Part shown: in pieces, positions 52,065 through 60,937 of the stretch
How positions within the stretch are numbered: position 1 is the stretch's first letter
How the letters are laid out: every line of letters begins with the position of its first letter
NCBI GenBank assembly: GCA_021801345.1
Contig: JAJYYA010000067.1
Span: 1 to 64,000 of the forward strand
Reading direction: 5' to 3'
Origin: Nitrospirota bacterium
GTDB taxonomy: Bacteria; Nitrospirota; Leptospirillia; Leptospirillales; Leptospirillaceae
DNA length: 64,000 nucleotides
Translations under genes and position numbers: made by a program
Notes under the pieces: generated by a model
Seen by the model: the letters and a program-made list of their open reading frames with translations, nothing else
Told to the model about the DNA's origin: nothing
Database searches by the model: none

Positions 52065-53599
52065 AAGACTCCCCAAAAACTCCGGGCTCCCGCCAAAAAA
52101 TCGCCACCGCCCAGGGGGTCTCCTCCCTCTACCGCCACCTTTTCGGGGACGGGCGGATCCTCGTGGCCACCCACCGGGAACCCGTCGTCTGGGTCGAACG
52201 ATCGGGGGAGGAGGCCAAAAAACCCGTATCCGGGGGAGGACGACTTCGCTACCCCGCCGGTGGCGTAAGCCAGTCTCTTCACCGGCTTCTTCTCCAGACG
52301 GGAGGGGACTGGGTCGCCCTTCGCTCCTCTTTGGGCCCCGATCCTCTGACCGTCCGACTTCCGGAGCAGCCGGCCTCCTACGATCTCCACAGGATCACGC
52401 TTTCCGACGAGCGAGTTTCAAGCGGCTACCAGAGGTTCGCCAACGACCTCCTCTGGCCCCTCTTTCATGAAGAGCCCGGCCGGGTCCTCTCCGTGGAGGG
52501 AGACTTCGACAACTACAGGAGAGTCAACGCCCTCTTTGCCGACCGCATGTCGACCCTCCTGCAACACCAGCACAACGGATTCGTCTTCATCCACGACTAC
52601 CAGCTGGCCCTCGTCGCACAGCGCCTCAGGCCCCGGATCTCCTCCCCTGTCCCGCCCCTCGCCTTCTTCTGGCACATTCCCTGGCCCCGGCCGGTCTTTC
52701 TCGAGGCGATTCCCGAAAGGGCCGAACTCGTCCGGGGACTCCTCGAACACGACCTCCTGGGCTTCCAGACCCCCCTCTACCGGGACCGCTTCCTCGAAGC
52801 GGCCGGAGAGATTTTGGGCAAGGAGGTCCGCATTCGCCGCAACACCGTGATCTGGGGGGAGCGCCGCATCCATGTGGGCGACTACCCCATCGGGGTGGAT
52901 CCCGGACGCTTCGAATCCCTCGCTCAGAGCCCCGAGGGTCCCCTTCTCGCCAGAAGCTTTCTTCGCAAGGCGGGGATGGATCCCGAGGCGCCCTTTCTCA
53001 TTGCCGTAGACCGCATGGATTACACCAAGGGCTTCCTCAAGCGGATGGAGATCATCGACCGTCTTTTCACGCGCTACCCGGAGCACATCGGATCGCTGCG
53101 TCTTCTCCAGATCGCGCCGCCCACCCGGACCACCCACGCCCCCTACCGGAACTACCAGGCCAAGGTTCGCGAGGCCATCGAAAAGACCAATGCCCGCTGG
53201 GCCCAGGGGGGGCTGCCCCCCATCGTCACCATCGACGAGACGGTCGACCACCGGACCCTGGCCCCGCTCTACCGGCTTGCCGCCGGGGCCCTGGTCACAT
53301 CGACAAACGACGGGATGAACCTGGTCGCAAAGGAGTATCTGGCCTCCCAGAAGGAGGCCGGAGGAACCCTCTTTTTGAGCCGCCACGCCGGGGCCGCCCA
53401 CGGATTGCGCGACGCGGTCCTCATCGATCCTTACGATCCGGAGGGGGCGGCGGAGATCCTCCATCGCACCCTGGGCGAGCCCCTTGCCATCCGCGCCGGA
53501 AGAAACCGGATCCTGCGAGAGGAGATCTCTCGCCACAACATCTACGAATGGATGGAGTCGATCTTGACCGAGGTGCACGACACGAAGGAGAGGGCGTAG
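52061..53599 (+). CDS. otsA: Trehalose-6-phosphate synthase-like glycosyltransferase (GT20)
   Basis: The 512-aa protein is a GT20 glycosyltransferase that joins glucose from an activated donor to glucose 6-phosphate or another acceptor. It shows FIHDYQLALVAQRLR, the FFWHIPWPRP donor/acceptor loop, HDLLGFQTP, VDRMDYTKG, and the C-terminal TSTNDGMNLVAKEY. GGVSQSLHRLL near the start is unlike E. coli OtsA, so a related activity such as glucosylglycerol-phosphate synthase cannot be excluded. No otsB phosphatase follows. It is translationally coupled to the MFS gene, and pgm and gnd are near enough to suggest a compatible-solute theme. Confidence 0.8.
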   Translation: MKDSPKTPGSRQKIATAQGVSSLYRHLFGDGRILVATHREPVVWVERSGEEAKKPVSGGGRLRYPAGGVSQSLHRLLLQTGGDWVALRSSLGPDPLTVRLPEQPASYDLHRITLSDERVSSGYQRFANDLLWPLFHEEPGRVLSVEGDFDNYRRVNALFADRMSTLLQHQHNGFVFIHDYQLALVAQRLRPRISSPVPPLAFFWHIPWPRPVFLEAIPERAELVRGLLEHDLLGFQTPLYRDRFLEAAGEILGKEVRIRRNTVIWGERRIHVGDYPIGVDPGRFESLAQSPEGPLLARSFLRKAGMDPEAPFLIAVDRMDYTKGFLKRMEIIDRLFTRYPEHIGSLRLLQIAPPTRTTHAPYRNYQAKVREAIEKTNARWAQGGLPPIVTIDETVDHRTLAPLYRLAAGALVTSTNDGMNLVAKEYLASQKEAGGTLFLSRHAGAAHGLRDAVLIDPYDPEGAAEILHRTLGEPLAIRAGRNRILREEISRHNIYEWMESILTEVHDTKERA

Positions 53600-53629
53600 T
53601 ATTAAGGAGTGAGCGGGGGGTGAATGAAC

Positions 53630-53656
53630 AAAAAAAGGGGCCCGAAGGCCCCTTTC
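53630..53656 (-). terminator. Intrinsic terminator of the LPP20-like operon
   Basis: Minus strand: AAAGGGGCC-TTCG-GGCCCCTTT with a tetraloop, followed by T residues. On the plus strand the same hairpin has only a short T-run, so it may also weakly terminate the GT20 gene. Confidence 0.88.
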
Positions 53657-53684
53657 ATGACGTGTTTGCTGTCTCCGAGGAAGA

Positions 53685-54392
53685 CTATCCGCCGGTGCAG
53701 ACGCCTTCGGGGATCAGGGAGAGGTTCTTGTCTGTGATATCCTTCAGAACTTGGGAGAACTTGGCCTGGTCGAAGTGCTTGTACTTGAGCTCGCCGCCCA
53801 GGTTGGAGGCGATCATCGGAAGCATCTTGAGGGAGTTCCGGCGCGAACACTCCCAGTTGGGCTTCGAGTATCGGACAAGAGCCCAGGCCCGGTAGAGGGT
53901 CCGCTGATCGGCGGGAACCCGGTTGGGGTGCTTGGCCTGGTACTCGATCCAGTAGTACTGATACTCCTCGCCGCCGACGAGCCATCCCTGGGAGGTCTGC
54001 CGGATCTGGGTCTTCGTCTGGTCCTCGATGCGCATCATGGTTTGCGTATTGGCGTTAAGCCGTCTCTTGACCTTGTTCCCCACCAGGTTCCAGTTCTGGT
54101 CCCCGATCCGGTCCGAGGCCTTTCTCTGGGCCCGGATAAAGGCGTCGTGCTTTGCCCCCTGGAGCGAGTTCTCCTGCGGCGAGCTCGCCACAAACCACGT
54201 GGAACTCCGGTTTCCCTTCTTGTCGTTCCACATCCCGATGCCGTTGATCCATTCGGGCGTCTTCGAATCGGACTCTGCAACGGGCTTGTACCCCTCGGGA
54301 CCCTTGGGAAGCGAGGGGAGAGAGGAACATCCTGAGAGTGCGAGGGACGCCCCTGCGAGAGCTCCAGCCAGAGCGAATGCCATTTTCTTCAT
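53685..54392 (-). CDS. LPP20-like lipoprotein (third gene)
   Basis: The 235-aa precursor has a lipoprotein signal peptide with the lipobox LALSGC. A middle region follows in which PEWINGIGMWNDKK and a long helical repeat (SLQGAKHDAFIRAQRKASDR) look like the Ala/Glu-rich LPP20-type domain. AAAGGAG lies five to six bases before the ATG at 54392. Upstream residues to 54467 are in frame but unlike a signal. It is the last gene of a three-gene operon of related envelope proteins. Confidence 0.75.
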   Translation of the reverse strand: MKKMAFALAGALAGASLALSGCSSLPSLPKGPEGYKPVAESDSKTPEWINGIGMWNDKKGNRSSTWFVASSPQENSLQGAKHDAFIRAQRKASDRIGDQNWNLVGNKVKRRLNANTQTMMRIEDQTKTQIRQTSQGWLVGGEEYQYYWIEYQAKHPNRVPADQRTLYRAWALVRYSKPNWECSRRNSLKMLPMIASNLGGELKYKHFDQAKFSQVLKDITDKNLSLIPEGVCTGG

Positions 54393-54412
54393 CGAAACTC
54401 CTTTCATGTTAT

Positions 54413-54456
54413 GCCCCCTGGGGGGCCTTTGCTCCGGATGAGAACCCTTCCGGAGC
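54413..54456. repeat. Two GC-rich stem-loops in the lipoprotein operon
   Basis: GCCCCCTGGGGGGC (54413-54426) is near-perfectly palindromic. GCTCCGGA (54431-54438) and TCCGGAGC (54449-54456) form a perfect 8-bp stem. Neither has a T-run. They lie in the gap between the second and third lipoprotein genes and may set differential mRNA stability. Confidence 0.6.
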
Positions 54457-54506
54457 CTGCTCGTCAAACGAATCCAAAGCCCCTATGAAACGGAGATTCG
54501 TCCTGT

Positions 54507-56069
54507 CTACTGCTGCGGCCGCAGGGTCACGGTAGGAAGTCGGGTGACCTGTCCGGGCCGGACAAGGCCTCCGATGCACTTTTCATAAAACCCCTGAGAA
54601 CTAAAACAGAATGTATAGTTGACAGATCTCATCTTCTGAAGAGTCACCGGATTGCCGTTCGCATCGATCCCCATCGTCGCAATCCGAGCCACCGGAAGAT
54701 CGTAGAAAAAGGGCGTCTGGCCGAGAGAAGCGTTTAAGAGATGGCTCAGGGAGTTGGTAAAGGGATTCATGTTATTAATTCTGACGCTCGCGCCGCGAGG
54801 AAGCGAGGAAAAGATCACGCGGCCATGGTCCGGAGCGAGGCCGGCTCTCAAGGAGGGCGGCGATAATGGCGTCTGGGAAGAAGGCGCTGAGGAAAGGACC
54901 GGCGACGACACGCCTCCCCCTCCGCCGGTCCCGAAATCGTCGCAGTGGTGGCCGGAGAGGGAGGCTCCTGCGGCCGTTGCCGCAGCAGACGATCCCATGT
55001 CGGAGGGGAAGGCCACGAACTGGGGGTCTTTCGGATCGAGAAAGAGCCGGCTTCTGAGAGCGGAAAGAAGCGGCCCGACTCCGCGGTCCGCCACCTGGCG
55101 CACGGCCAGAAGTTCGCCCTGGCTCGGCGTCAGAGCCGCCACCTTGTGCTCGGCCACGCGGGATCCCCAGATGGTCCCGTCAGGGGCGGCCATCGACAGT
55201 CCGTAGTGGAGAATGTAGTAGCTGTATCGACGAGAAAAGCCCGCCTCCATCGGCCGGGCGCTCACCGTTCCCCCGATCACGATCTGACCTCCGGAAGGAA
55301 CCACGAGAAGGCCCATGCGGGTCACCGCATCGGTAATCGCCCCGGCCACATGGCGAACAAAACGGTCGGTGCCGCCGCAGCCGTTCCGGAGGGAGACGCT
55401 CACCGTCATGTGCTTCGACAGAAGGGTTTCGAGACGGGAGTAGTCGCGCTCGACGTTGTAGGCGTCCGAAGGGGTTCCGCCGGTCACGACCGCCCTCTCC
55501 CGATCGAAAAAGGCGGCCCTTTCCTTGGATCGGATCAGACCGGCCAGATCATGGATCTGCCGCATCCGGTCCGAGGTTCCGGAGAGATCGGAGTTCAAGC
55601 CGTCGATCGTGGCGCGCAGGTTGCCGATCCGTCCCGAGAGATAGCGGGCAAGATCCGACCGCTTGACCCCGACGACGGCCACATAGGATCCCTGGCTTGA
55701 AACGAAGCGGCCCCGGATGTTCCTAAGACCGTAAAGCTTGGCGTGGGTCTTGACGGCTAAAGTATCCTTGACGTTTCTCGAAACAGTCATCCCGCTTCTG
55801 TTTGAACTCTGTTCGTACTGCGATTTGATATTGGAGTCGAGCTGGGTGGCGATATTGCGTGCCGCATCCTTCTGGGCCCGGCCAAGCGTTGATCCGTAGC
55901 CGATCGCCGTCATGTAATCCTTCTGGGAGTAGCCGTCGACATGGCCGTCCTTCCACCATTTGCCTCCGGCGTGGGCCTCTCCGGCGGGAAAGAGAAGGCC
56001 GGTCGAGATGAATACCGACCCCAGTGACAGGACGAGCGTGTTGCGGGTCCATTTTATCAATTGACGCAT
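54507..56069 (-). CDS. LPP20-domain secreted/envelope protein (second gene)
   Basis: The 520-aa product has a signal peptide (LVLSLGSVFISTGLLFPAGEAHA) without a lipobox. It has an LPP20-like domain, MTAIGYGSTLGRAQKDAARN then a helical stretch to about residue 80, a middle region with VIGGTVSARP, and a Ser/Pro-rich linker (about 350-400). The C-terminal region ends LPTVTLRPQQ. A C-terminal PEGA-like fragment, IFSSLPRGASVRINN, is present. GGAGG precedes the ATG at 56069 by about eight bases. It is 25 bp from the first gene. Confidence 0.75.
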   Translation of the reverse strand: MRQLIKWTRNTLVLSLGSVFISTGLLFPAGEAHAGGKWWKDGHVDGYSQKDYMTAIGYGSTLGRAQKDAARNIATQLDSNIKSQYEQSSNRSGMTVSRNVKDTLAVKTHAKLYGLRNIRGRFVSSQGSYVAVVGVKRSDLARYLSGRIGNLRATIDGLNSDLSGTSDRMRQIHDLAGLIRSKERAAFFDRERAVVTGGTPSDAYNVERDYSRLETLLSKHMTVSVSLRNGCGGTDRFVRHVAGAITDAVTRMGLLVVPSGGQIVIGGTVSARPMEAGFSRRYSYYILHYGLSMAAPDGTIWGSRVAEHKVAALTPSQGELLAVRQVADRGVGPLLSALRSRLFLDPKDPQFVAFPSDMGSSAAATAAGASLSGHHCDDFGTGGGGGVSSPVLSSAPSSQTPLSPPSLRAGLAPDHGRVIFSSLPRGASVRINNMNPFTNSLSHLLNASLGQTPFFYDLPVARIATMGIDANGNPVTLQKMRSVNYTFCFSSQGFYEKCIGGLVRPGQVTRLPTVTLRPQQ

Positions 56070-56094
56070 GCAGGACACCTCCGGAATGCAGGGG

Positions 56095-56784
56095 TCATTG
56101 GGCCGACGGGGAGGCCGACGGAGAAGACGACTGATGGATCATCTTGTCGAGAAGGGCGCGGACACCGGGGTCGGAAGCGTTCCGGCGAGCGCCTTCGAGC
56201 GACTTCCGGAGAAGGCTGTCGTAAATATCCTTCCGGATAGCCACAAGAACGTAGTACTTGTAGAAGGAATACGGAGCCTGATCCGCCTGGTCCTTTTCCC
56301 AGAATTTCTGCCAGAAGTAGTCTTCGACGCGAGCTCCCGAGATGCGCGCGCTGGCCTCGTTCTTGACGAGCGAGGTCACGCGCCGCCTCACGCTCATGTC
56401 CATGCCTGAACCTGTCGCATCCATGTTGCGGGAGCTCGCCTCCTGATAGAGAGACTTCGCCCGCTCGCCGATCCGTTCCGCAATCGACCGGACGGCGTTC
56501 TCGTAGGCATCGGTCCGCCCCGACTCCTGGTCGGGCTCCTTGGAGGTCGTTCCGACAAAATACTCGTGTTCCGGATGCTTCTTCTGCCAGTGGCCAAGGG
56601 CGTCGATCCAGACCGGACGACTCGTCGAGGAGCGGGCTTCGAGGTGGGGGACCCCCAGCCCCCCGGGGGGCGTCGATAGGCTCGAACAGCCGGAAAGCGC
56701 CACCAAGGCGGAAAGAGAAAAGAGCGTTGCGGAAAGTGCCGGAAGACGGAAAGAGACAGGATGCGAGCGCACATGGATTGCCAT
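56095..56784 (-). CDS. LPP20-like lipoprotein (first gene)
   Basis: The 229-aa precursor has a lipobox LVALSGC. Its LPP20-like part runs from RPVWIDALGHWQKK through GRTDAYENAVRSIAERIGER and RISGARVEDYFWQKF, with an acidic/Ser tail at the C terminus. The ATG at 56784 has AAAGG about eight bases upstream. It is the first gene of the operon, behind a good promoter. Confidence 0.75.
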   Translation of the reverse strand: MAIHVRSHPVSFRLPALSATLFSLSALVALSGCSSLSTPPGGLGVPHLEARSSTSRPVWIDALGHWQKKHPEHEYFVGTTSKEPDQESGRTDAYENAVRSIAERIGERAKSLYQEASSRNMDATGSGMDMSVRRRVTSLVKNEASARISGARVEDYFWQKFWEKDQADQAPYSFYKYYVLVAIRKDIYDSLLRKSLEGARRNASDPGVRALLDKMIHQSSSPSASPSAQ

Positions 56785-56832
56785 GAAGACCACCTTTCGC
56801 AAAAGCGAGGGGAACCGGACGTCTTCGAGCCG

Positions 56833-56893
56833 GCAGGAAATTCCTGCAGAGTCAATTGCTATAGAATCTATCCGAAAAGAGGAAATATTTCAA
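56833..56893 (-). promoter_or_regulatory. Promoter and palindrome upstream of the LPP20-like operon
   Basis: TTGAAA (56893-56888) and TAGATT (56870-56865) lie 17 bp apart on the minus strand. Transcription would start near 56858. Just downstream, GCAGGAA-A-TTCCTGC (56833-56847) is a perfect 7-bp palindrome in the leader, suitable for a repressor operator or a leader stem-loop. Confidence 0.65.
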
Positions 56894-56931
56894 ACAGGAG
56901 TTCTAAAAAAACAGAATAAAATCCTGTCATT

Positions 56932-57177
56932 TCAGCTTTTTCCGATTTTCCCCGAAGAGGGAGGGGGATGACAGAGGAGGTTGGGAGTGGGAAAGGAGCG
57001 GGGGCGGGAGTCGAAAAAATTGATCTCCCGAAGAGGGTCTTCGCTGATGTTTAAGACCACGCGAACGAGGACGCCCGTCCGATCATCGTAGTCGAAGCGA
57101 GCCTCGGGCAGGAGATCCCGAAGCTCCGTCAGAATCCGGTTGATCTCGTTGAGCCTGAAGGGAGTCTTTTTCGCCAT
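56932..57177 (-). CDS. 81-aa hypothetical protein
   Basis: The product begins MAKKTPFRLNEINRILTEL, with a helical N-terminal half (to LLPEARFDYDDRTG) and a strand LVRVVLNISE, then a Pro/Ser-rich tail. No family was recognised. GGGGGA stands about six bases before the ATG. A TTGACA-N16-TACTCT promoter at 57364-57337 is correctly placed for it, which raises confidence that the gene is real. Confidence 0.5.
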   Translation of the reverse strand: MAKKTPFRLNEINRILTELRDLLPEARFDYDDRTGVLVRVVLNISEDPLREINFFDSRPRSFPTPNLLCHPPPSSGKIGKS

Positions 57178-57622
57178 GGGAGTCCCCCACATTCGCGAGC
57201 CCAAAGGACAATCGTCAGAGGAGCCACGGGGGGCGGTCCGGACGCGGGGAGAAGAAGGCCCGGCGCCCTTTTCAGGCACCCCCTTGCCATCGGAAGAGAC
57301 GTCCAATTGGTCAAGTGATCCCGTGGTTCTCGCCTTAGAGTACACCAGATTAAAATTTTGTCAATCAATTAAAAATTATTGTTTTGAAGAAGCACGCAAA
57401 AACCGATCAAAGATACAGAAAACGATAAAAACATGAAGAAGCGATCCATCAGTGGGGACGTGCTCTCCCGTTGGGATCTTGCCAAACCCCTCGCGAACTC
57501 GCGGGGGAAGATCGGGATCTTTGACTCGGGATCCAATTCGTGTAGACTCTGAGGACAGGATTCTTAGAACCTAAAGATGGGGTCACCCGCAGAAGATTTT
57601 TAATCTTTGGAGTTGTCGCCTC
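57178..57622. promoter_or_regulatory. Divergent promoter region for the 81-aa gene and the GGDEF/EAL gene
   Basis: Minus-strand TTGACA (57364-57359)/TACTCT (57342-57337) with 16 bp spacing serves the 81-aa gene. Plus-strand TTGACT (57521-57526)/TAGACT (57543-57548), also 16 bp, serves the GGDEF/EAL gene, with a leader of about 68 nt that contains AGATT/AATCT (57590s-57600s). The central part is AT-rich. No other gene is seen. Confidence 0.6.
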
Positions 57623-60600
57623 GTGAACTCATTGCCCCCTGACAACCCTTCTTCTCACGAACTTCCCCCCAATGAGCTTCTTGCCTCCTTCGGAGTGTCC
57701 CTCTTCGAAAACCTCTCCCTGCCTCTTTGCCTCACGGGAGAGTCGGGAGAGATCCTTTTTGCCAATCCCGCCTTCGAGAGCCTCCTGGCCAAGCCCGGGG
57801 ACAGGATTTCCGGCCAGCCCCTCTCGAACTTCGACACGCGGACGGATCATCCCGGAGAGAACGGATTGGCTCTCTTCCGGCGCTTCGACGGCTCGCTCAT
57901 CCCTAAGGAAGTGAAGATCTCCCGGCTCCGAGGAGAGGACCGCTCCCTGACACTTCTCTCCCTCTTTCCGTCCCCGCAGTCGCTGGCCGCAGGGGGGCTT
58001 CCCCCGATTCTCGAATCCTCGGCCGCCGGGGTCCTGATCCTCGGAGCGGACCACTCGATCAAAAAAAGCAACGCCGCCTTCTCCAAAATGGCGGGATACG
58101 CCGCAGACGAGATCGCAGGACTCTCCGCCAGCCTCCTCGTCGATGCCGGGGACTCCCTTCACCGCTTCGACCGGCTCGTTCATGAGGTCGTAAAGAATTC
58201 GAACACTTCCGGCACCTTCCGGATCCGGAAGAAGAATGGGGAGACTCTTTTTGTGCAGGCCGTCGGAGCCCTTCTTTCCCCCGAACGGGGAGAGGCTCCC
58301 GACATCCTTCTCATCGCCTTCGACATTACAAACATCTACGCCTCCCATAGAAAAATCGAACGCCAGCTCTCCCACGACCCCCTGACGCGTCTTCCCAACC
58401 GAGCGGGCTTCGACCAGGCGGTCGCCGGGGCGATTGCCCGCGCCCGCCGCAAGGGGACGATCTTTGCCGTCTGCACCCTCGACATCGACGACTTCCGTCC
58501 CGTCAACGAAACGCTTGGCACGGAGGCCGGGGACGGCATTCTCGAAGAATTCGCAAGGCGCCTCTCCTCCCAGCTCCGGCAGAGCGACTTTCTCGCCCGA
58601 CTCTCCGGAGACGAGTTCGGTCTTTTGATCGAGGACCTTTCTCTCGACAAAACCGTCTCCCAGCTCTCGCTCGTTCTCGACCGGCTCCACCGGGCCGTCG
58701 AATCCCCCTTCACCGTCCCCAAGGGCACGGTCGTGAGCCTCGGGATGAGCATGGGGATCGCCCTCTATCCCTCGAGCGGAGAGGAGGGAGAGAGCCTCTT
58801 CAGGGAGGCGGAGGCGGCCCTCTACCAGGCAAAGTCCAACAAGACCTCCCGGCTCCAGTGGTGGGCCTTGGGATCCTTTATTCCCGCCACCCCGGCGCTG
58901 GAAGCCTCCTTCGACGCCTACGGACCCGAGAGCCGGGAGATTTTGACCCGCCACCAGGAGCACATCCGGAAGGTCATTCTCGAGTTCATCGAAACCTTCA
59001 TGATCCAGGGAAACGAGGACCCCGATACGCGACGGATCCTCTCGGCCCAGGACGAAGAGGGGCTCCAGAAGATCGCCCAGGCCCAGTCGGCGCATCTGGC
59101 CTTTCTCTTCGCTCCGGAAAGAACCCGGGAAGAACTCGTCGGGAGGGCGCGCAGGGTCGGAGAGATTCATACCCTAAACGGCGTCGACGGCGCCATGCTG
59201 GCCCAGACCATGGCGACCTACCGCCGCCTGCTCTCCGAACACCTGAGCCAGACATTTCTGACGGCCCGGGACCGCTACCGGCTTCTCCTGTCCAACGAGG
59301 TCAGGCTCCAGGACGACCTTCAGGAGGAGCTCAGAGCCTCCACCGAGACCATGTCGCGCTACTTTTCCGTTCTTTCTGCTCCCCTGCCGGAGCAGTGCGC
59401 CCTCTGGACCGATGTCCGGGAGAAGGAGATCGCCCTGATCGGCGACCTTCCCGGGATCTTGTGCGTTTTTCTCATGCGCCTCGACAGCCAGGGTCAGTTC
59501 ATCGTGGAGAACAGTGCCGGTCCCCGGGGGCGCGAAGGGGCCTCCATCATGCAGGACAAAGCCTATGCGGCTCTTGCCGACCCGAACGATCCCCGGGGCC
59601 AGGGGCTGATCGGCCACGCATGGAGAAGCCGGGAGGTCCAGCGGACCACGAACTACCGAAGCGACGATCGCCTCCGCATGTGGCAGGAGGTCGTCCGCCC
59701 CCTCGGAATCCGTTCGGGGATCTCGATTCCCATCCTCGACCCCGAAGGGGGCGCCCAGGCGGTTCTCTCCCTTTACGGAGCCTACCCCAACCAGTTCGAC
59801 TCCCACTGGGTCGTCCAGTTTTCCCGAGGGCTCACCCAGCGTTGGGAACGCCTCTGGGCCCTTTCCCGGGCCCCGATGGCGGCCATTCCCGAGACCCGGG
59901 CCAGGGAGTACCGACAGGAGCTTTTCTCCGGTGGGCTTTCGATGTATATGCAGCCGGTGGTGAACCTCTCCACCGGCAAGGTCGTGAAGGTCGAGGCACT
60001 GGCCCGGCTCATTCGCCCCGGGGGAGAGGTCGTGGCTCCGGGACTCTTTCTCCCCTCGCTGGGAGACGCCGAGCTCGACCGCCTCTTTCGGGAGGGCCTC
60101 GACCAGGCTCTCGGGTGGGTCTCCCGCTGGCGGGCCGAGGGTCTCTCTCTCGACGTCTCCCTCAACCTTCCGCCGGGGACCCTCAGGGATCCGAACTGCC
60201 CGGCATGGATCGAGGAGGCTCTCTCCCGACACCAGGTCGAGCCGGCCTGCCTGACGCTCGAGCTCCTCGAAAACAGCGAGATCGATCCGAAGACGATGGA
60301 CCAGGCCATCGAGCGTCTCGTCTCCCTGGGCGTCAAGCTCGCCATGGACGATCTGGGCTCGGGATTTAGCTCCCTCCAGAGGCTCGTGACCCTTCCCTTC
60401 GACAACATCAAGGTGGACCAGGGACTTCTGCGCCGCATCCGCACCGCCCCCCTCCACACGCTCAGCATGATCGGAACGATCGTGCGCATGGGTCAGGACT
60501 TCGAGCGCGACGTCGTCGTGGAAGGACTCGAAGACAAGGCGATGGTGGAAGCGGCGGCCATTCTGGGGGCCCCCTTCGGACAGGGGTATGCCCTGGCGCG

Positions 60601-60937
60601 ACCCATGCCGGCGACGGCCGTCCCCGAGTGGCTCCGGGGCTTTACCCTCCCCTTCACCCCCGGAGAGATCACCACCGCCCTGGGAGGCCTTTCCTACCAC
60701 CGATGGACCCATATGACGGGAGGGGATCTCCGTCTTCCCGACATCGAGAACTGCCCTCTTTCCCGCCTCTTTTCGCGCATGGGGGCCGAAGGGGAGGAAG
60801 GGGCCCGGATCCACGCCAGGGTCCACTTATCGGAGCCGGGAGATCCCTCCAAGAAGCATCTGACCCAATGGCTGGTGGAGCAGATCCGGAAGGAGCAGGA
60901 GGAGATCGTCAAAAAGGCCGGAAAGGACCGCCGGTGA
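57623..60937 (+). CDS. PAS-PAS-GGDEF-(globin-like)-GAF-EAL cyclic-di-GMP enzyme
   Basis: The 1104-aa protein has two PAS-like domains (about residues 20-120 and 128-245) and a GGDEF domain (about 250-410) with SGDEF at about 327 and a preceding RQSD that fits the inhibitory I-site. Next comes a helical globin-coupled-like region (about 430-560, with AQSAHLAFLF and VGEIHTL), a GAF domain (about 580-750), and an EAL domain (about 765-1010). EAL residues appear intact: VEALARL, NLPPG, LELLEN, AMDDLGSGFSSL, IKVDQG, VVVEGLED. Synthesis and hydrolysis of c-di-GMP are thus both possible. It is soluble, with no transmembrane helix. The GTG start has GGAG ten bases upstream. The stop overlaps the next gene. 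Confidence 0.88.
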   Translation: MNSLPPDNPSSHELPPNELLASFGVSLFENLSLPLCLTGESGEILFANPAFESLLAKPGDRISGQPLSNFDTRTDHPGENGLALFRRFDGSLIPKEVKISRLRGEDRSLTLLSLFPSPQSLAAGGLPPILESSAAGVLILGADHSIKKSNAAFSKMAGYAADEIAGLSASLLVDAGDSLHRFDRLVHEVVKNSNTSGTFRIRKKNGETLFVQAVGALLSPERGEAPDILLIAFDITNIYASHRKIERQLSHDPLTRLPNRAGFDQAVAGAIARARRKGTIFAVCTLDIDDFRPVNETLGTEAGDGILEEFARRLSSQLRQSDFLARLSGDEFGLLIEDLSLDKTVSQLSLVLDRLHRAVESPFTVPKGTVVSLGMSMGIALYPSSGEEGESLFREAEAALYQAKSNKTSRLQWWALGSFIPATPALEASFDAYGPESREILTRHQEHIRKVILEFIETFMIQGNEDPDTRRILSAQDEEGLQKIAQAQSAHLAFLFAPERTREELVGRARRVGEIHTLNGVDGAMLAQTMATYRRLLSEHLSQTFLTARDRYRLLLSNEVRLQDDLQEELRASTETMSRYFSVLSAPLPEQCALWTDVREKEIALIGDLPGILCVFLMRLDSQGQFIVENSAGPRGREGASIMQDKAYAALADPNDPRGQGLIGHAWRSREVQRTTNYRSDDRLRMWQEVVRPLGIRSGISIPILDPEGGAQAVLSLYGAYPNQFDSHWVVQFSRGLTQRWERLWALSRAPMAAIPETRAREYRQELFSGGLSMYMQPVVNLSTGKVVKVEALARLIRPGGEVVAPGLFLPSLGDAELDRLFREGLDQALGWVSRWRAEGLSLDVSLNLPPGTLRDPNCPAWIEEALSRHQVEPACLTLELLENSEIDPKTMDQAIERLVSLGVKLAMDDLGSGFSSLQRLVTLPFDNIKVDQGLLRRIRTAPLHTLSMIGTIVRMGQDFERDVVVEGLEDKAMVEAAAILGAPFGQGYALARPMPATAVPEWLRGFTLPFTPGEITTALGGLSYHRWTHMTGGDLRLPDIENCPLSRLFSRMGAEGEEGARIHARVHLSEPGDPSKKHLTQWLVEQIRKEQEEIVKKAGKDRR

